Shown here piece by piece: positions 55,028 through 63,240 of a DNA stretch of 64,000 nucleotides. Under the pieces are notes generated by a model. The model worked only from the letters and a program-made list of their open reading frames with translations, made no database searches and had not been told where the DNA came from. The DNA comes from Prevotella sp. OH937_COT-195 (GTDB taxonomy: Bacteria > Bacteroidota > Bacteroidia > Bacteroidales > Bacteroidaceae): the NCBI RefSeq assembly GCF_003932845.1, contig NZ_RQZH01000001.1:1-64000 (forward strand). Reading direction: 5' to 3'. A program made the translations under genes and the position numbers. Positions within the stretch are counted from its first letter, which is position 1. Every line of letters starts with the position of its first letter.

Positions 55028-56341
55028 ATGTTTTTAACTCGAAGGTTTTATATAATAATAACTGTCGTAATCTTCATTGTTGCCGCAGGATATTGGTTTC
55101 CGCCGCTCTTTGTGGTGGGCAAAGTTTTGCTTGCACTTTTTCTTGCGGCTGTTATTACGGAGACGGTGCTGCTTTATTGGCGACACGGAATAACGGCGCG
55201 ACGAACATGCAGAGAACGTTTCTCGAACGGTGATGACAATGTGGTACGGGTGCATGTGGAGAACTCTTTTCCATATAAAGTGAGGATAGAGGTTGTCGAT
55301 GAAATTCCTTTCGTTTTTCAGAGGAGAGACATTTCGTTCAAAGCGGTTGTCAAAGCCAATAACGGCACCACGATAGAATATTGCCTGCAACCTAAGGAAC
55401 GCGGAGTATATGGTTTCGGGAGCATCAGGACATTTGCCACCGTGGCCGGCGGACTTGTTTCGCGACGCTTTACCACAAAGGCGGCACAAGACGTTAAGGT
55501 TTATCCGTCATATCTTATGCTGCACCGATATGAACTGCTTGCCGTGAGCAACAATTTGCAGGAACTCGGAATAAAGAGAATACGCCGAATTGGACACAAC
55601 ACCGATTTCGAGCATATAAAGGAGTATGTGCAGGGAGATGATTACCGAACGATAAACTGGAAAGCCAGTGCACGCCGCCACGCATTGATGGTAAACGTAT
55701 ATCAGGACGAACGCTCGCAGAACGTATACAACATTATTGACCGTGGGCGTGTCATGCAACAGGCTTTCGACGGAATGACATTGCTTGACTATGCCATAAA
55801 CGCATCGCTCGTGTTGTCATACATAGCGATAAGGAAAGACGACAAGGCGGGACTGATGACATTCGACGAGAAATTCGACACCTTTGTGCCGGCCTCAAAG
55901 CAGACGGGACAGATGGAGATTCTCATGGATTGCCTTTACGGACAGAAAACCTCGTTCGGCGAGACCGACTATTTCTCGTTATGCGTACATACGGACAAGT
56001 ATATCAACCGTCGCAGCCTGCTCGTGCTGTACACCAATTTCTCGGATATGGTGTCCATGCATCGCCAACTGTCTTACCTGCAACAATTGTCGCGCAAGCA
56101 TGTGTTGCTCGTGGTGTTCTTCCTCGACAAAGAACAGCAGGAGTTCATAGAGTCTCCGGCACATGGCGTGGAAGACTATTATCGTCATGTCATTGCCGAG
56201 AAATTCTCATACGAGAAACGTCTCATTGTGAGTACGCTGCGACAGAACGGCATATACAGTCTGCTTACGGCACCCGACCAACTTTCGGTAAATATCATAA
56301 ACAAATATCTCGAACTGAAAGCTCGACAGGTCATAATTTGA
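55028..56341 (+). CDS. DUF58 domain protein
   Basis: A 437-residue protein with two N-terminal helices (about residues 8-48) and a DUF58/von Willebrand-like region. The DUF58 signature is about residues 195-225 (IKEYVQGDDYRTINWKASAR), followed by a metal-site-like IIDRGR segment. It is the usual partner of the MoxR ATPase just upstream. It is the last gene of the cluster before the HAD phosphatase, 50 bases on. Confidence 0.9.
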   Translation: MFLTRRFYIIITVVIFIVAAGYWFPPLFVVGKVLLALFLAAVITETVLLYWRHGITARRTCRERFSNGDDNVVRVHVENSFPYKVRIEVVDEIPFVFQRRDISFKAVVKANNGTTIEYCLQPKERGVYGFGSIRTFATVAGGLVSRRFTTKAAQDVKVYPSYLMLHRYELLAVSNNLQELGIKRIRRIGHNTDFEHIKEYVQGDDYRTINWKASARRHALMVNVYQDERSQNVYNIIDRGRVMQQAFDGMTLLDYAINASLVLSYIAIRKDDKAGLMTFDEKFDTFVPASKQTGQMEILMDCLYGQKTSFGETDYFSLCVHTDKYINRRSLLVLYTNFSDMVSMHRQLSYLQQLSRKHVLLVVFFLDKEQQEFIESPAHGVEDYYRHVIAEKFSYEKRLIVSTLRQNGIYSLLTAPDQLSVNIINKYLELKARQVII

Positions 56342-56391
56342 TTACGGTACGGAGACGGTATCTTATGCTAAAGAATGTTTATTAGAAAGAA

Positions 56392-57033
56392 ATGCCCGAT
56401 TTTTTTATATTTGACTTGGACGGAACACTGCTGTACTCTCTCGGCGACTTGGCTGCGAGTACCAACCACGCATTGCGCACTTGCGGGATGCCGGAACACT
56501 CTGTTGATGACATACGCCGATTTGTGGGAAACGGTGTGAAAATGCTTATGGTGCGAGCTGTGCCCGATGGTGAGGCGAATCCATGTTTCGAAGAGGCTTT
56601 TTCTGCCTTTCGAAAACATTACATGGAACATTGTTTCGATACGACGAAACCGTATGACGGCATAATGGATATGCTTTACCAACTGAAAGCACGTGGTAAG
56701 AGCATGGCGATAGTAAGCAACAAGATGCAGGAGGCTGTCGAGGAATTGCGCCGACGTTTCTTTGCCGAATATATCGATGTTGCAATCGGCGAGAGTCGGA
56801 GGATAAGGAAAAAACCTGCTCCGGATGCAGTCTTCGAAGCTTTGCGATTACTTGGTTGCGATGACCGTTCACGCGCACTTTATATTGGCGACAGCGATGT
56901 TGACATTGAAACGGCTCGTGCTTCTGGCTTACGGTGTGCAAGCGTACTGTGGGGCTTCCGCGATCGACAATTTCTCATGGAACATGGTGCAGACAGCTTT
57001 ATAAACCGTCCGGACGAACTCCTTTCGCTTTAA
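56392..57033 (+). CDS. HAD-family phosphatase, phosphoglycolate-phosphatase-like
   Basis: A 213-residue HAD hydrolase: motif I DLDGTLLYS at the N terminus with the nucleophile Asp, a helical cap with RRFVGNGVKMLMVRAV, motif II IVSNK, motif III lysine in RRIRKKPAPD, and motif IV YIGDSDVDIETARASG. Sequence is close to Gph-type phosphoglycolate phosphatases, but HAD substrate calls from sequence are weak. It may share the preceding operon's transcript. The 202-bp repeat follows 14 bases after the stop. Confidence 0.85.
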   Translation: MPDFFIFDLDGTLLYSLGDLAASTNHALRTCGMPEHSVDDIRRFVGNGVKMLMVRAVPDGEANPCFEEAFSAFRKHYMEHCFDTTKPYDGIMDMLYQLKARGKSMAIVSNKMQEAVEELRRRFFAEYIDVAIGESRRIRKKPAPDAVFEALRLLGCDDRSRALYIGDSDVDIETARASGLRCASVLWGFRDRQFLMEHGADSFINRPDELLSL

Positions 57034-57047
57034 GTTATTCCGTGCTT

Positions 57048-57249
57048 TTAACCCAAATCTGTCATTAGACCGCATTTGCTTGGATTTGCCATTGCCGTTA
57101 CGCTTCCCTACTGCTTTAGCCCGCTTGTTGCCATCTGCGCAGCCATTACATCTCGACGCAGCCCGCTACGCCTTCGATGAAACGGCTGCACATCTGCCCA
57201 ACAATCGAACAAAATCAGTTGAGGGTTCTAATGACCGATTTGGGTTTAA
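57048..57249 (+). repeat. 202-bp intergenic repeat, family R1, copy D
   Basis: Same element as copies A-C, same orientation as C. Its left end reads TTAACCCAAATCTGTCAT and its right end is intact. From here to 57384 the DNA is AT-rich and I see no gene. Confidence 0.9.
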
Positions 57250-57383
57250 TCTATCGCATCGGAAGAACACCAATGAAATTTGAATAATTTATTTTAATGA
57301 AAGTTTGCTTGAAAGGCTAAAAGATGATTAGCCAAAGATGTTAAAGATACGATTAGTTTTAGATACATGTTTCAAACATGGTT

Positions 57384-58715
57384 CTATAAATTACCTCTGT
57401 AAAACTTCAACATTGCAATATTAAATATTGTGAGGAACTTGCTTTGCAGTTCGTTTTGCCTTGCAGTGAGCAGTTTGTCTCTGCCGTTCATAAGTTCTAC
57501 GATGTTCTTGAGTCCGAGCCGGAACTGCTCTTGCAGCAAGTCGAAACTTGCCTTGGCACTCTCTGTGCCTGCCTTTGCGGCCTTGAAACGGTTCTGATTC
57601 GATTCTGCCTGCAACCAATAGTCCTCTATTGTGCTGTAAAGGTTTGTTGTCTTGTTCTCAAGTTCGAGAATATAGTCTTGCTGTTGCAGAAGGGCTTTGT
57701 TTATGGCAGTCCTTGTCTGTCTGTTGTCTGAAATCGGTATGCTTACCGTTACTCCTGCTCCGAGGTTGAAATTGTTCTTCATCTGCATACCCCACCCGTT
57801 GTCGCTCATCGACGTGGTGTTTGTAATGAAACTCGCGTTAAGACTTACCGACGGCATTCGTTGTGCTTTTGCGAGACGAATGCTTATGTCGCTGCTGTTT
57901 ATGCCGAGTATGGCATTCTTTATTTCCGGTCGGCTTGCCAGTGCTTTCTGATATATGTTGTTCAGGGCAGGAATTTCTTCCAATGCCATTTCGTCCGTGG
58001 TCTCAGGTATTTCCACATCGAAAGTTGTATCGGTAAGTTGCAGCAGTTGTTTGAGTTGACGTTTGTAGTTTCTTACGTTCGTCTCAGCCTCCACCACGTT
58101 ATATTCTGCCTGCGCTCGTTGTGCCGTGAGTTGTGCGAGGTCTGCCTTGCTCATTTTTCCCACATCTACCATTGTCTTTCCGCGTTCCTCGTTAGCCCTG
58201 CATGTCTCAAGGTTATCTTTGTTCACGCTTATGGCCTCGTTGCTATACACAATCTGCACATACAGTTGTACTATTTGTTCATGAATGTTGTTTGCCGTTA
58301 TGGCAGAGTCGAGTTCCGCCATCTCCTCGTTTATCTTGTTCTGTTTTATGGTATTGGTATTCCTTTTGCCGTTCCATACTGTCCAATTGGCATTTATGCC
58401 GTAAGAGCCGTTGTAGAAAACTTTATCTATTGAGGTTTGTACATACCCGTTGGCAACAGTCGCGCTTCCCGTCTCCGGCCAGGGTCTGTAAGTCATGTTT
58501 TGTGAAGTATGTGCGGTGAGCGACGGCAACATTTCTGCTTGCGATTGCAATACGTCTTCGTGCACACTCAGTTTCTTTATCTTGCTTTTCTTTATTTGTA
58601 TGTTGTTTTGTAAAGCATAGTCAATACATTCCTGCATAGTCCATTTCTTCGTCTCTTGCGCAGATGTTGCAGAGACAATGCCAAAGATAAGCAGTGCAAA
58701 AAATGTTAGTCTCAT
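57384..58715 (-). CDS. Orphan TolC-family outer membrane protein
   Basis: A 443-residue TolC-type channel with signal peptide (RLTFFALLIFGIVSATSAQE) and two helical repeats, the N-terminal one starting WTMQECIDYALQNNIQIKKS. Unlike the other two TolC-type genes in the window, no adaptor or pump gene is adjacent. It must work with components encoded elsewhere or be the end of a split set. No promoter is obvious in the 116-base gap upstream, so it may be cotranscribed with riboflavin synthase. Confidence 0.85.
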   Translation of the reverse strand: MRLTFFALLIFGIVSATSAQETKKWTMQECIDYALQNNIQIKKSKIKKLSVHEDVLQSQAEMLPSLTAHTSQNMTYRPWPETGSATVANGYVQTSIDKVFYNGSYGINANWTVWNGKRNTNTIKQNKINEEMAELDSAITANNIHEQIVQLYVQIVYSNEAISVNKDNLETCRANEERGKTMVDVGKMSKADLAQLTAQRAQAEYNVVEAETNVRNYKRQLKQLLQLTDTTFDVEIPETTDEMALEEIPALNNIYQKALASRPEIKNAILGINSSDISIRLAKAQRMPSVSLNASFITNTTSMSDNGWGMQMKNNFNLGAGVTVSIPISDNRQTRTAINKALLQQQDYILELENKTTNLYSTIEDYWLQAESNQNRFKAAKAGTESAKASFDLLQEQFRLGLKNIVELMNGRDKLLTARQNELQSKFLTIFNIAMLKFYRGNL

Positions 58716-58831
58716 TGATATTTAAATTGATGTATGGGGGAGGTATAAATTGCCATCATAAAAAAGTTTTATCTTGCGAGTAACTTAATTTATAATAACC
58801 ACCTGTAAAATCCTGAAAACAGAGAGTACTC

Positions 58832-59437
58832 TCAACCTTCAAGGTTTTTCATTCGTGCAATGTATTTTCCCAGTATGTCGAACTCAATGTTTACCGTCGT
58901 TCCCACTCGTATGTCGCAGAAATTGGTGTTTTCCATTGTGTATGGAATTATTGCCACTTGGAATGTGTCTTTTGTCGGGTTGCATACCGTAAGCGATACG
59001 CCGTTTACCGTCACGCTGCCTTTATCTACCGTGAAATAGCCTTTGCCCACCATATCTGCAGTACTTTCGTGGCGGAAAGTGAAATAGGTGCTTCCCTGCG
59101 CATCCTCAACGGTTATACATTCTGCGGTGGAGTCCACATGTCCCTGTACGATGTGTCCGTCAAGCCTGCCGTTTATCATCATCGAGCGTTCCACATTTAC
59201 CTTGTCGCCCGGTTTTAGCAGCCCGAGGTTCGAGCGGTCGAGTGTTTCTTTCATTGCCGTAACGACATATTTGTCCTCCTCTATTTTAACTACGGTTAGA
59301 CAAACCCCGTTGTGAGCCACGCTTTGGTCGATTTTCAACTCATCTGCAAACGGACATGTAAGTGTAAAATGAACGTTTTCTTTCTCTTTCTCTATTGCCA
59401 CAACGGTGGCGAATGCTTCTATTATACCGCTGAACAT
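58832..59437 (-). CDS. ribE: Riboflavin synthase alpha chain
   Basis: A 201-residue enzyme that dismutates two 6,7-dimethyl-8-ribityllumazines into riboflavin and a pyrimidine. It has the two lumazine-binding beta-barrels: MFSGIIEAFATVV with SVAHNGVCLTVV, and then HIVQGHVDSTAE with KGSVTVNGVSLTV. The ATG at 59437 is the family start; the open frame to 59479 adds 14 unrelated residues. No other riboflavin genes are adjacent. A strong promoter lies about 280 bases upstream, giving a long leader. Confidence 0.93.
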   Translation of the reverse strand: MFSGIIEAFATVVAIEKEKENVHFTLTCPFADELKIDQSVAHNGVCLTVVKIEEDKYVVTAMKETLDRSNLGLLKPGDKVNVERSMMINGRLDGHIVQGHVDSTAECITVEDAQGSTYFTFRHESTADMVGKGYFTVDKGSVTVNGVSLTVCNPTKDTFQVAIIPYTMENTNFCDIRVGTTVNIEFDILGKYIARMKNLEG

Positions 59438-59716
59438 AATATATTTACATTGATTGTAATATTGTTGTGCATCGCTCATGGTTCATTTCTCATAAATTAA
59501 TGCTCAACAAAAAGAAAGGTCGTACCGATGAAGTGATGAAACTCCGAGTTGAAATGATTTGAGAGCTCTCCGTCTTTGTAATCCACCGGCCCTACGGCTT
59601 AGGTTCACGAGTGAACTTTATGTGGCCCGCCATTAACAAAAGAAATCTTCTCGGTTTTCTGTATTTATTTGATGAGTATCCCTATCTATACGATACGACC
59701 AATCTGTTCTCCTTTA
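59438..59716 (-). promoter_or_regulatory. Long 5' leader of riboflavin synthase
   Basis: The stretch holds several small palindromes: GAGAGCTCTC (59561-59570), AACTC-C-GAGTT (59540-59550) and GTTCAC-GA-GTGAAC (59603-59616). On the mRNA strand a short frame runs from ATG at 59633 to TAG at 59592 (13 codons) and, in the same frame past the TAG, stays open to TGA at 59490. The FMN riboswitch consensus (AGGGGCAGGGTGAAATTCC type) is not seen. Confidence 0.5.
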
Positions 59717-59722
59717 CAAATG

Positions 59723-59754
59723 CAAAATTAGTATATTATCCCATTATTTCCAAA
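59723..59754 (-). promoter_or_regulatory. Promoter of riboflavin synthase
   Basis: On the minus strand TTTG (59754-59751), a 20-base spacer and TAATTTTG (59730-59723). Transcription would begin near 59716. Confidence 0.7.
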
Positions 59755-59899
59755 TATTTTAAGATTTATTCAAAGAAATATTTCAAGTTATGTTTGTCTT
59801 TATGATTACAAAAAAGCAACGGTGCTTTTTATGTGGAATATACGGAAAGCAATTTGTGTGGAATTGCATACCAAAGTATACTTCTTCTGTTACTTCATC

Positions 59900-61156
59900 T
59901 TACATGTTTTTGTCTGTTGTCAGCAGTGTTTCCATGAATTGTTTTGCCGGCATTGTTCCGTATGCGCCGTTCTTTACACTTTCTTCGTCATAGGTTTGCA
60001 CGCAGTCCGGTTCAATGCCTTTATGATATATGGCAAACGGCACAGGCTCGTTTACATGTATGCGCATTTCTACCGGAGTGAGGTGGTCGGGCAGTATGGT
60101 CATTGTCACGTGTTCGTTCCATTGTTCCAGATGTTTGTAAATGGGTGCTATTAGTCGTCGGTCGAGATCGTTTATTGCTTGCAGTTTCATTTTGAGGTTT
60201 CCGTTGTGTGAAACCTCATCGGTCGCTTCCACATGTACGAATACCAAGTCACGGTGTTTCAACGCGTTTATTGCGGACTCAGCTTTGCCCTCATAGTTCG
60301 TGTCGGCATGTCCCGTTGCTCCTTTAACCTTTACAATGTCGAGTCCGGCATGGCGACCTATTCCCCGCACGAGGTCAACCGCGCTTATAACGCTTCCCGA
60401 CTTTATCTGCGGATATATGCTTGACAGTGTTGGCATGTTCGGCCGATAGCCTCCGCTCCACGGCCATATTCCGTATTTTTTCTTGCCTCGTGAGAAATTC
60501 TTCAGAATGGTCTGCGATTCATATATTATATTGTTCAGCAGTTCGGCAGTCTGCCGTCCCGTCATTCTTTCGTGTTTATTCCCTTTTTCATCGATATAAA
60601 AATCATGTCTGTCTGTCCGGCGATCTTCGTCCGTAACGAGGATTTTCTCCAATTTCTCCCCGATGTGTTCGTGCGGTGGGCGGCATGATATGTGTTTGTT
60701 TCCGCCCTTTATTATCAACAGATGTCGGTATTGCATTCCCTCAACGAGCCTTACCCTGTCTTCGGCAAGTCGTTCGTTGAGGTGTCGTATAATTTCACTT
60801 GCATGTTTTTGGTCGATGTTTTCTCCGTTGTGAGAGGTAATTCTTCCATTGTCAACAGTTATTATGTTGCATCTCAACACCATGTCGGCTGTTGTCATAT
60901 CGTACCCCGTGCCTGCCGCCTCCAACGGTCCGCGTCCTTCATACACTTCGCGCGGGTCGTATCCCAGTATGGCAGTATTTGCCACCTCGCTTCCCGGCGG
61001 TAATCCTTGTGGAACGGTTATCAGTCTCCCCGTGCGTCCCTTCCTTGCTATAATGTCCATGAATGGCTTGTCGGCATATTGCAACGGTGTTTTCCCTCCA
61101 AGTCTTTCAACCGGGTGGTCTGCCATTCCGTCGCCTACGATGATGATATATTTCAT
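59900..61156 (-). CDS. apgM: Cofactor-independent phosphoglycerate mutase, ApgM type
   Basis: A 418-residue alkaline-phosphatase-superfamily enzyme interconverting 2- and 3-phosphoglycerate. The N-terminal metal motif is IIIVGDGMADHPVERLGG, and the nucleophile region is GSEVANTAILGYDP. Later metal ligands appear in VHVEATDEVSHNG and TILPDHLTP, with GATGHADTNYEGK in between. This archaeal-type form is used by many Bacteroidetes. It is the last gene of the run glnS-TPR-dedA-apgM. Confidence 0.92.
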   Translation of the reverse strand: MKYIIIVGDGMADHPVERLGGKTPLQYADKPFMDIIARKGRTGRLITVPQGLPPGSEVANTAILGYDPREVYEGRGPLEAAGTGYDMTTADMVLRCNIITVDNGRITSHNGENIDQKHASEIIRHLNERLAEDRVRLVEGMQYRHLLIIKGGNKHISCRPPHEHIGEKLEKILVTDEDRRTDRHDFYIDEKGNKHERMTGRQTAELLNNIIYESQTILKNFSRGKKKYGIWPWSGGYRPNMPTLSSIYPQIKSGSVISAVDLVRGIGRHAGLDIVKVKGATGHADTNYEGKAESAINALKHRDLVFVHVEATDEVSHNGNLKMKLQAINDLDRRLIAPIYKHLEQWNEHVTMTILPDHLTPVEMRIHVNEPVPFAIYHKGIEPDCVQTYDEESVKNGAYGTMPAKQFMETLLTTDKNM

Positions 61157-61192
61157 CTGTGATGTTTGCCGGCTTGCTTCGGTACAAATGTA

Positions 61193-61840
61193 CTATATAT
61201 TCCCTGCCTTTCTTCTTTCAATCAATTTCTTTATCACGAAATATGCAATGCCGATAATGACAAGTGTCAGAATGCCCCATTTGATATAGTCTCCGTATTC
61301 TATGAGTTTGTCATGCAGTTGGTCTTCGGGTACAATGGTGTGCAGGTACCAGCCCAATGCGGCAAGAATGCAGTTCCATATCCCGGCACCTATGGTGGTG
61401 TAAAGCAGGAATTTCCAGTAATTCATCTTTGCCAGTCCTGCCGGTATCGATATAAGGTGACGTATTCCGGGTATTAGTCTTCCCGTGATGGTGGCTAACA
61501 TACCATGGTCATAGAAATATTTCTCGCTCTTTTCCACCTTCTGTTGGTTTAGCAGGCACAGTCGTCCGAGGTGGCTGTTTGCGAACTTGTATATTATTGG
61601 TCGTCCGAGATAATATCCGGCGACATAGTTTATCGATGCGCCAAGGTCGGCACCGAGTGTTGAGAACAGTATAACGAGCGTCATGTCAAGTTCGCCTCCC
61701 GCAGCATGATATGCCGCCGGCGACACTACCAATTCCGACGGTACGGGTACCACGGTGCTCTCAAGCATCATAAGGAAGAATATGAGTGGGTAGTTCATAT
61801 TCTCAAGAAATGATGTTATCAATGGTTCTATCCAATCCAT
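61193..61840 (-). CDS. DedA-family membrane protein
   Basis: A 215-residue SNARE-associated/DedA protein with about five membrane segments. The family signature GRLIPGIRHLISIPAGLAKM and the preceding motif ESTVVPVPSELVV are present. DedA proteins are linked to lipid carrier recycling (C55-P translocation) and membrane homeostasis; the role here is inferred from family. It lies between the TPR gene (17 bases away) and apgM. Confidence 0.9.
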   Translation of the reverse strand: MDWIEPLITSFLENMNYPLIFFLMMLESTVVPVPSELVVSPAAYHAAGGELDMTLVILFSTLGADLGASINYVAGYYLGRPIIYKFANSHLGRLCLLNQQKVEKSEKYFYDHGMLATITGRLIPGIRHLISIPAGLAKMNYWKFLLYTTIGAGIWNCILAALGWYLHTIVPEDQLHDKLIEYGDYIKWGILTLVIIGIAYFVIKKLIERRKAGNI

Positions 61841-61857
61841 GATTAAAGTTTTTTATA

Positions 61858-63225
61858 TTATTCTTTTTCCGGTTTTATATTTCCGAGCAGCATCTCGGCT
61901 GTGTGAGGTGTCTTTTCGAAAGCAATTTTTCTGTATTCCATATACTCCTTTTCATTGTCTGTGTAGAGGCAGAACAATGCGTGGTAGGCATACGCTTCGG
62001 GCAGTTCGTCGCCACATATATCGAGCAGCGATTTTGTTGTGAGGTATGCCGAGACGTATAGCCGGCTCTCATAGAGTGCCATTCCGATTTTGAGATATGT
62101 TTGCGCTGAGTAGCCCGAATCTTTCAGAGCTTTCTCGTAGCATTTCTGTCCTTTCTCGTATTCGCCTTTCGACATTAATACCAGTCCTCGCATTACATCT
62201 CTGTCGGTATGACTCCATTCTGCCTTTTCACTTCTGTCGAGATAGGCGAGAGCCTCGTCGTAGTGGCCGAGATGACACAGTGCCACGGTGAGTTCTCTGT
62301 ATATGTCTCCTACATTTCTTGAGTCGATGGATATTTTCTTTTCCGCTTCTTTAAGATGTTCCACTCCCTCTTGCAGTCTGTTTTGCGCAATCATTGCAAT
62401 CCCGAGCATCATCTCTCCCCCCTCCTCGTCCGGGCGCAGTGCGGTGAAATGCTTGAAATATCGTATTGCCTCATCATAGTTGCCCAGTTGGTATAGTGCG
62501 CTTCCTTTGTTGAGCACGGCCTCATCGTCGTTGGGATTGATTGCGAGACTGTATTCGCTGCTTATTATGGAGTCTTCGATGTTGCCGCTCATCAGTTGTG
62601 CCTTGGCAAGCAGGTTCCAGTAGGCTGTCTCATACGGGTCGTTGTCAATCAGTTGGTTGAGTATTTCCTGACTCTCTTCCAGTTTCCCTTTGTTTATGAG
62701 AATCATTGCCTTTATTTCCTTTTTCTGGTCGCTTTCCTTGTTTCCGCTCTTTTCGAGCCACGCCTCCGCCATTCCGAGACAGTTGTAGTCGGCGTATATT
62801 CTGGCCACTTCTTCGGCAATCTCTTCCTTTTCCTCTTCCTCCCGGCTATATACCTGTTGCAACAATTTTTCCGCCTCGTTGTCTTGTTTGCGTGTAAGCA
62901 TAATCTCGGCCTTGATGTAAATATAGTCTATGTTATCCTTGTCGGCAACACAATCCATTGTCTTTTCCGCCCCGTCAGGGTCGTGGTCGTAGGTTAGTTG
63001 CATGCGTGATTTCATCAGCAGTGCATCGTCTGCGTCGGTAAATGTCTCTATCACGTCATCTACCATAGCCCTTGCCTTTGCCACTTTGCCGTGAATGCAG
63101 TAATAGTCTGCAATGTCGAGCAAGTCGTCAGAGTCGAAGAAACGGCTCCTTCCCATCTTCTCCGACTCTTCGTAAGAGTTTAGAATTTCCCTGAACTCCT
63201 CGTTGTCGTAATAGTTTTCTGTCAT
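61858..63225 (-). CDS. Tetratricopeptide repeat protein
   Basis: A 455-residue soluble protein made almost entirely of TPR-type helical repeats. Clear examples are SEYSLAINPNDDEAVLNKGS, ALYQLGNYDEAIRYFKHFTA and ALCHLGHYDEALAYLDRSEK. There is no signal peptide, membrane segment or catalytic domain, so it is probably a cytoplasmic scaffold. Partners are unknown. It starts 15 bases after the glnS stop and 17 bases before the dedA gene, pointing to one transcript. Confidence 0.88.
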   Translation of the reverse strand: MTENYYDNEEFREILNSYEESEKMGRSRFFDSDDLLDIADYYCIHGKVAKARAMVDDVIETFTDADDALLMKSRMQLTYDHDPDGAEKTMDCVADKDNIDYIYIKAEIMLTRKQDNEAEKLLQQVYSREEEEKEEIAEEVARIYADYNCLGMAEAWLEKSGNKESDQKKEIKAMILINKGKLEESQEILNQLIDNDPYETAYWNLLAKAQLMSGNIEDSIISSEYSLAINPNDDEAVLNKGSALYQLGNYDEAIRYFKHFTALRPDEEGGEMMLGIAMIAQNRLQEGVEHLKEAEKKISIDSRNVGDIYRELTVALCHLGHYDEALAYLDRSEKAEWSHTDRDVMRGLVLMSKGEYEKGQKCYEKALKDSGYSAQTYLKIGMALYESRLYVSAYLTTKSLLDICGDELPEAYAYHALFCLYTDNEKEYMEYRKIAFEKTPHTAEMLLGNIKPEKE

Positions 63226-63240
63226 TTGCCGGTCTCTTTT

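Noticed and set aside
59520-59560. Hammerhead ribozyme-like CGATGA...GAAAC motif
   Set aside because: The invariant CUGANGA core is not met (CCGATGA) and the flanking helices do not form.
59438-59716. FMN riboswitch before riboflavin synthase
   Set aside because: None of the conserved RFN boxes could be found; the leader is reported as unexplained instead.
59611-59805. Plus-strand 64-codon frame upstream of ribE
   Set aside because: Antisense to the leader, rich in Tyr/Phe/Leu from AT-rich DNA, with no ribosome-binding site and no recognisable motif.
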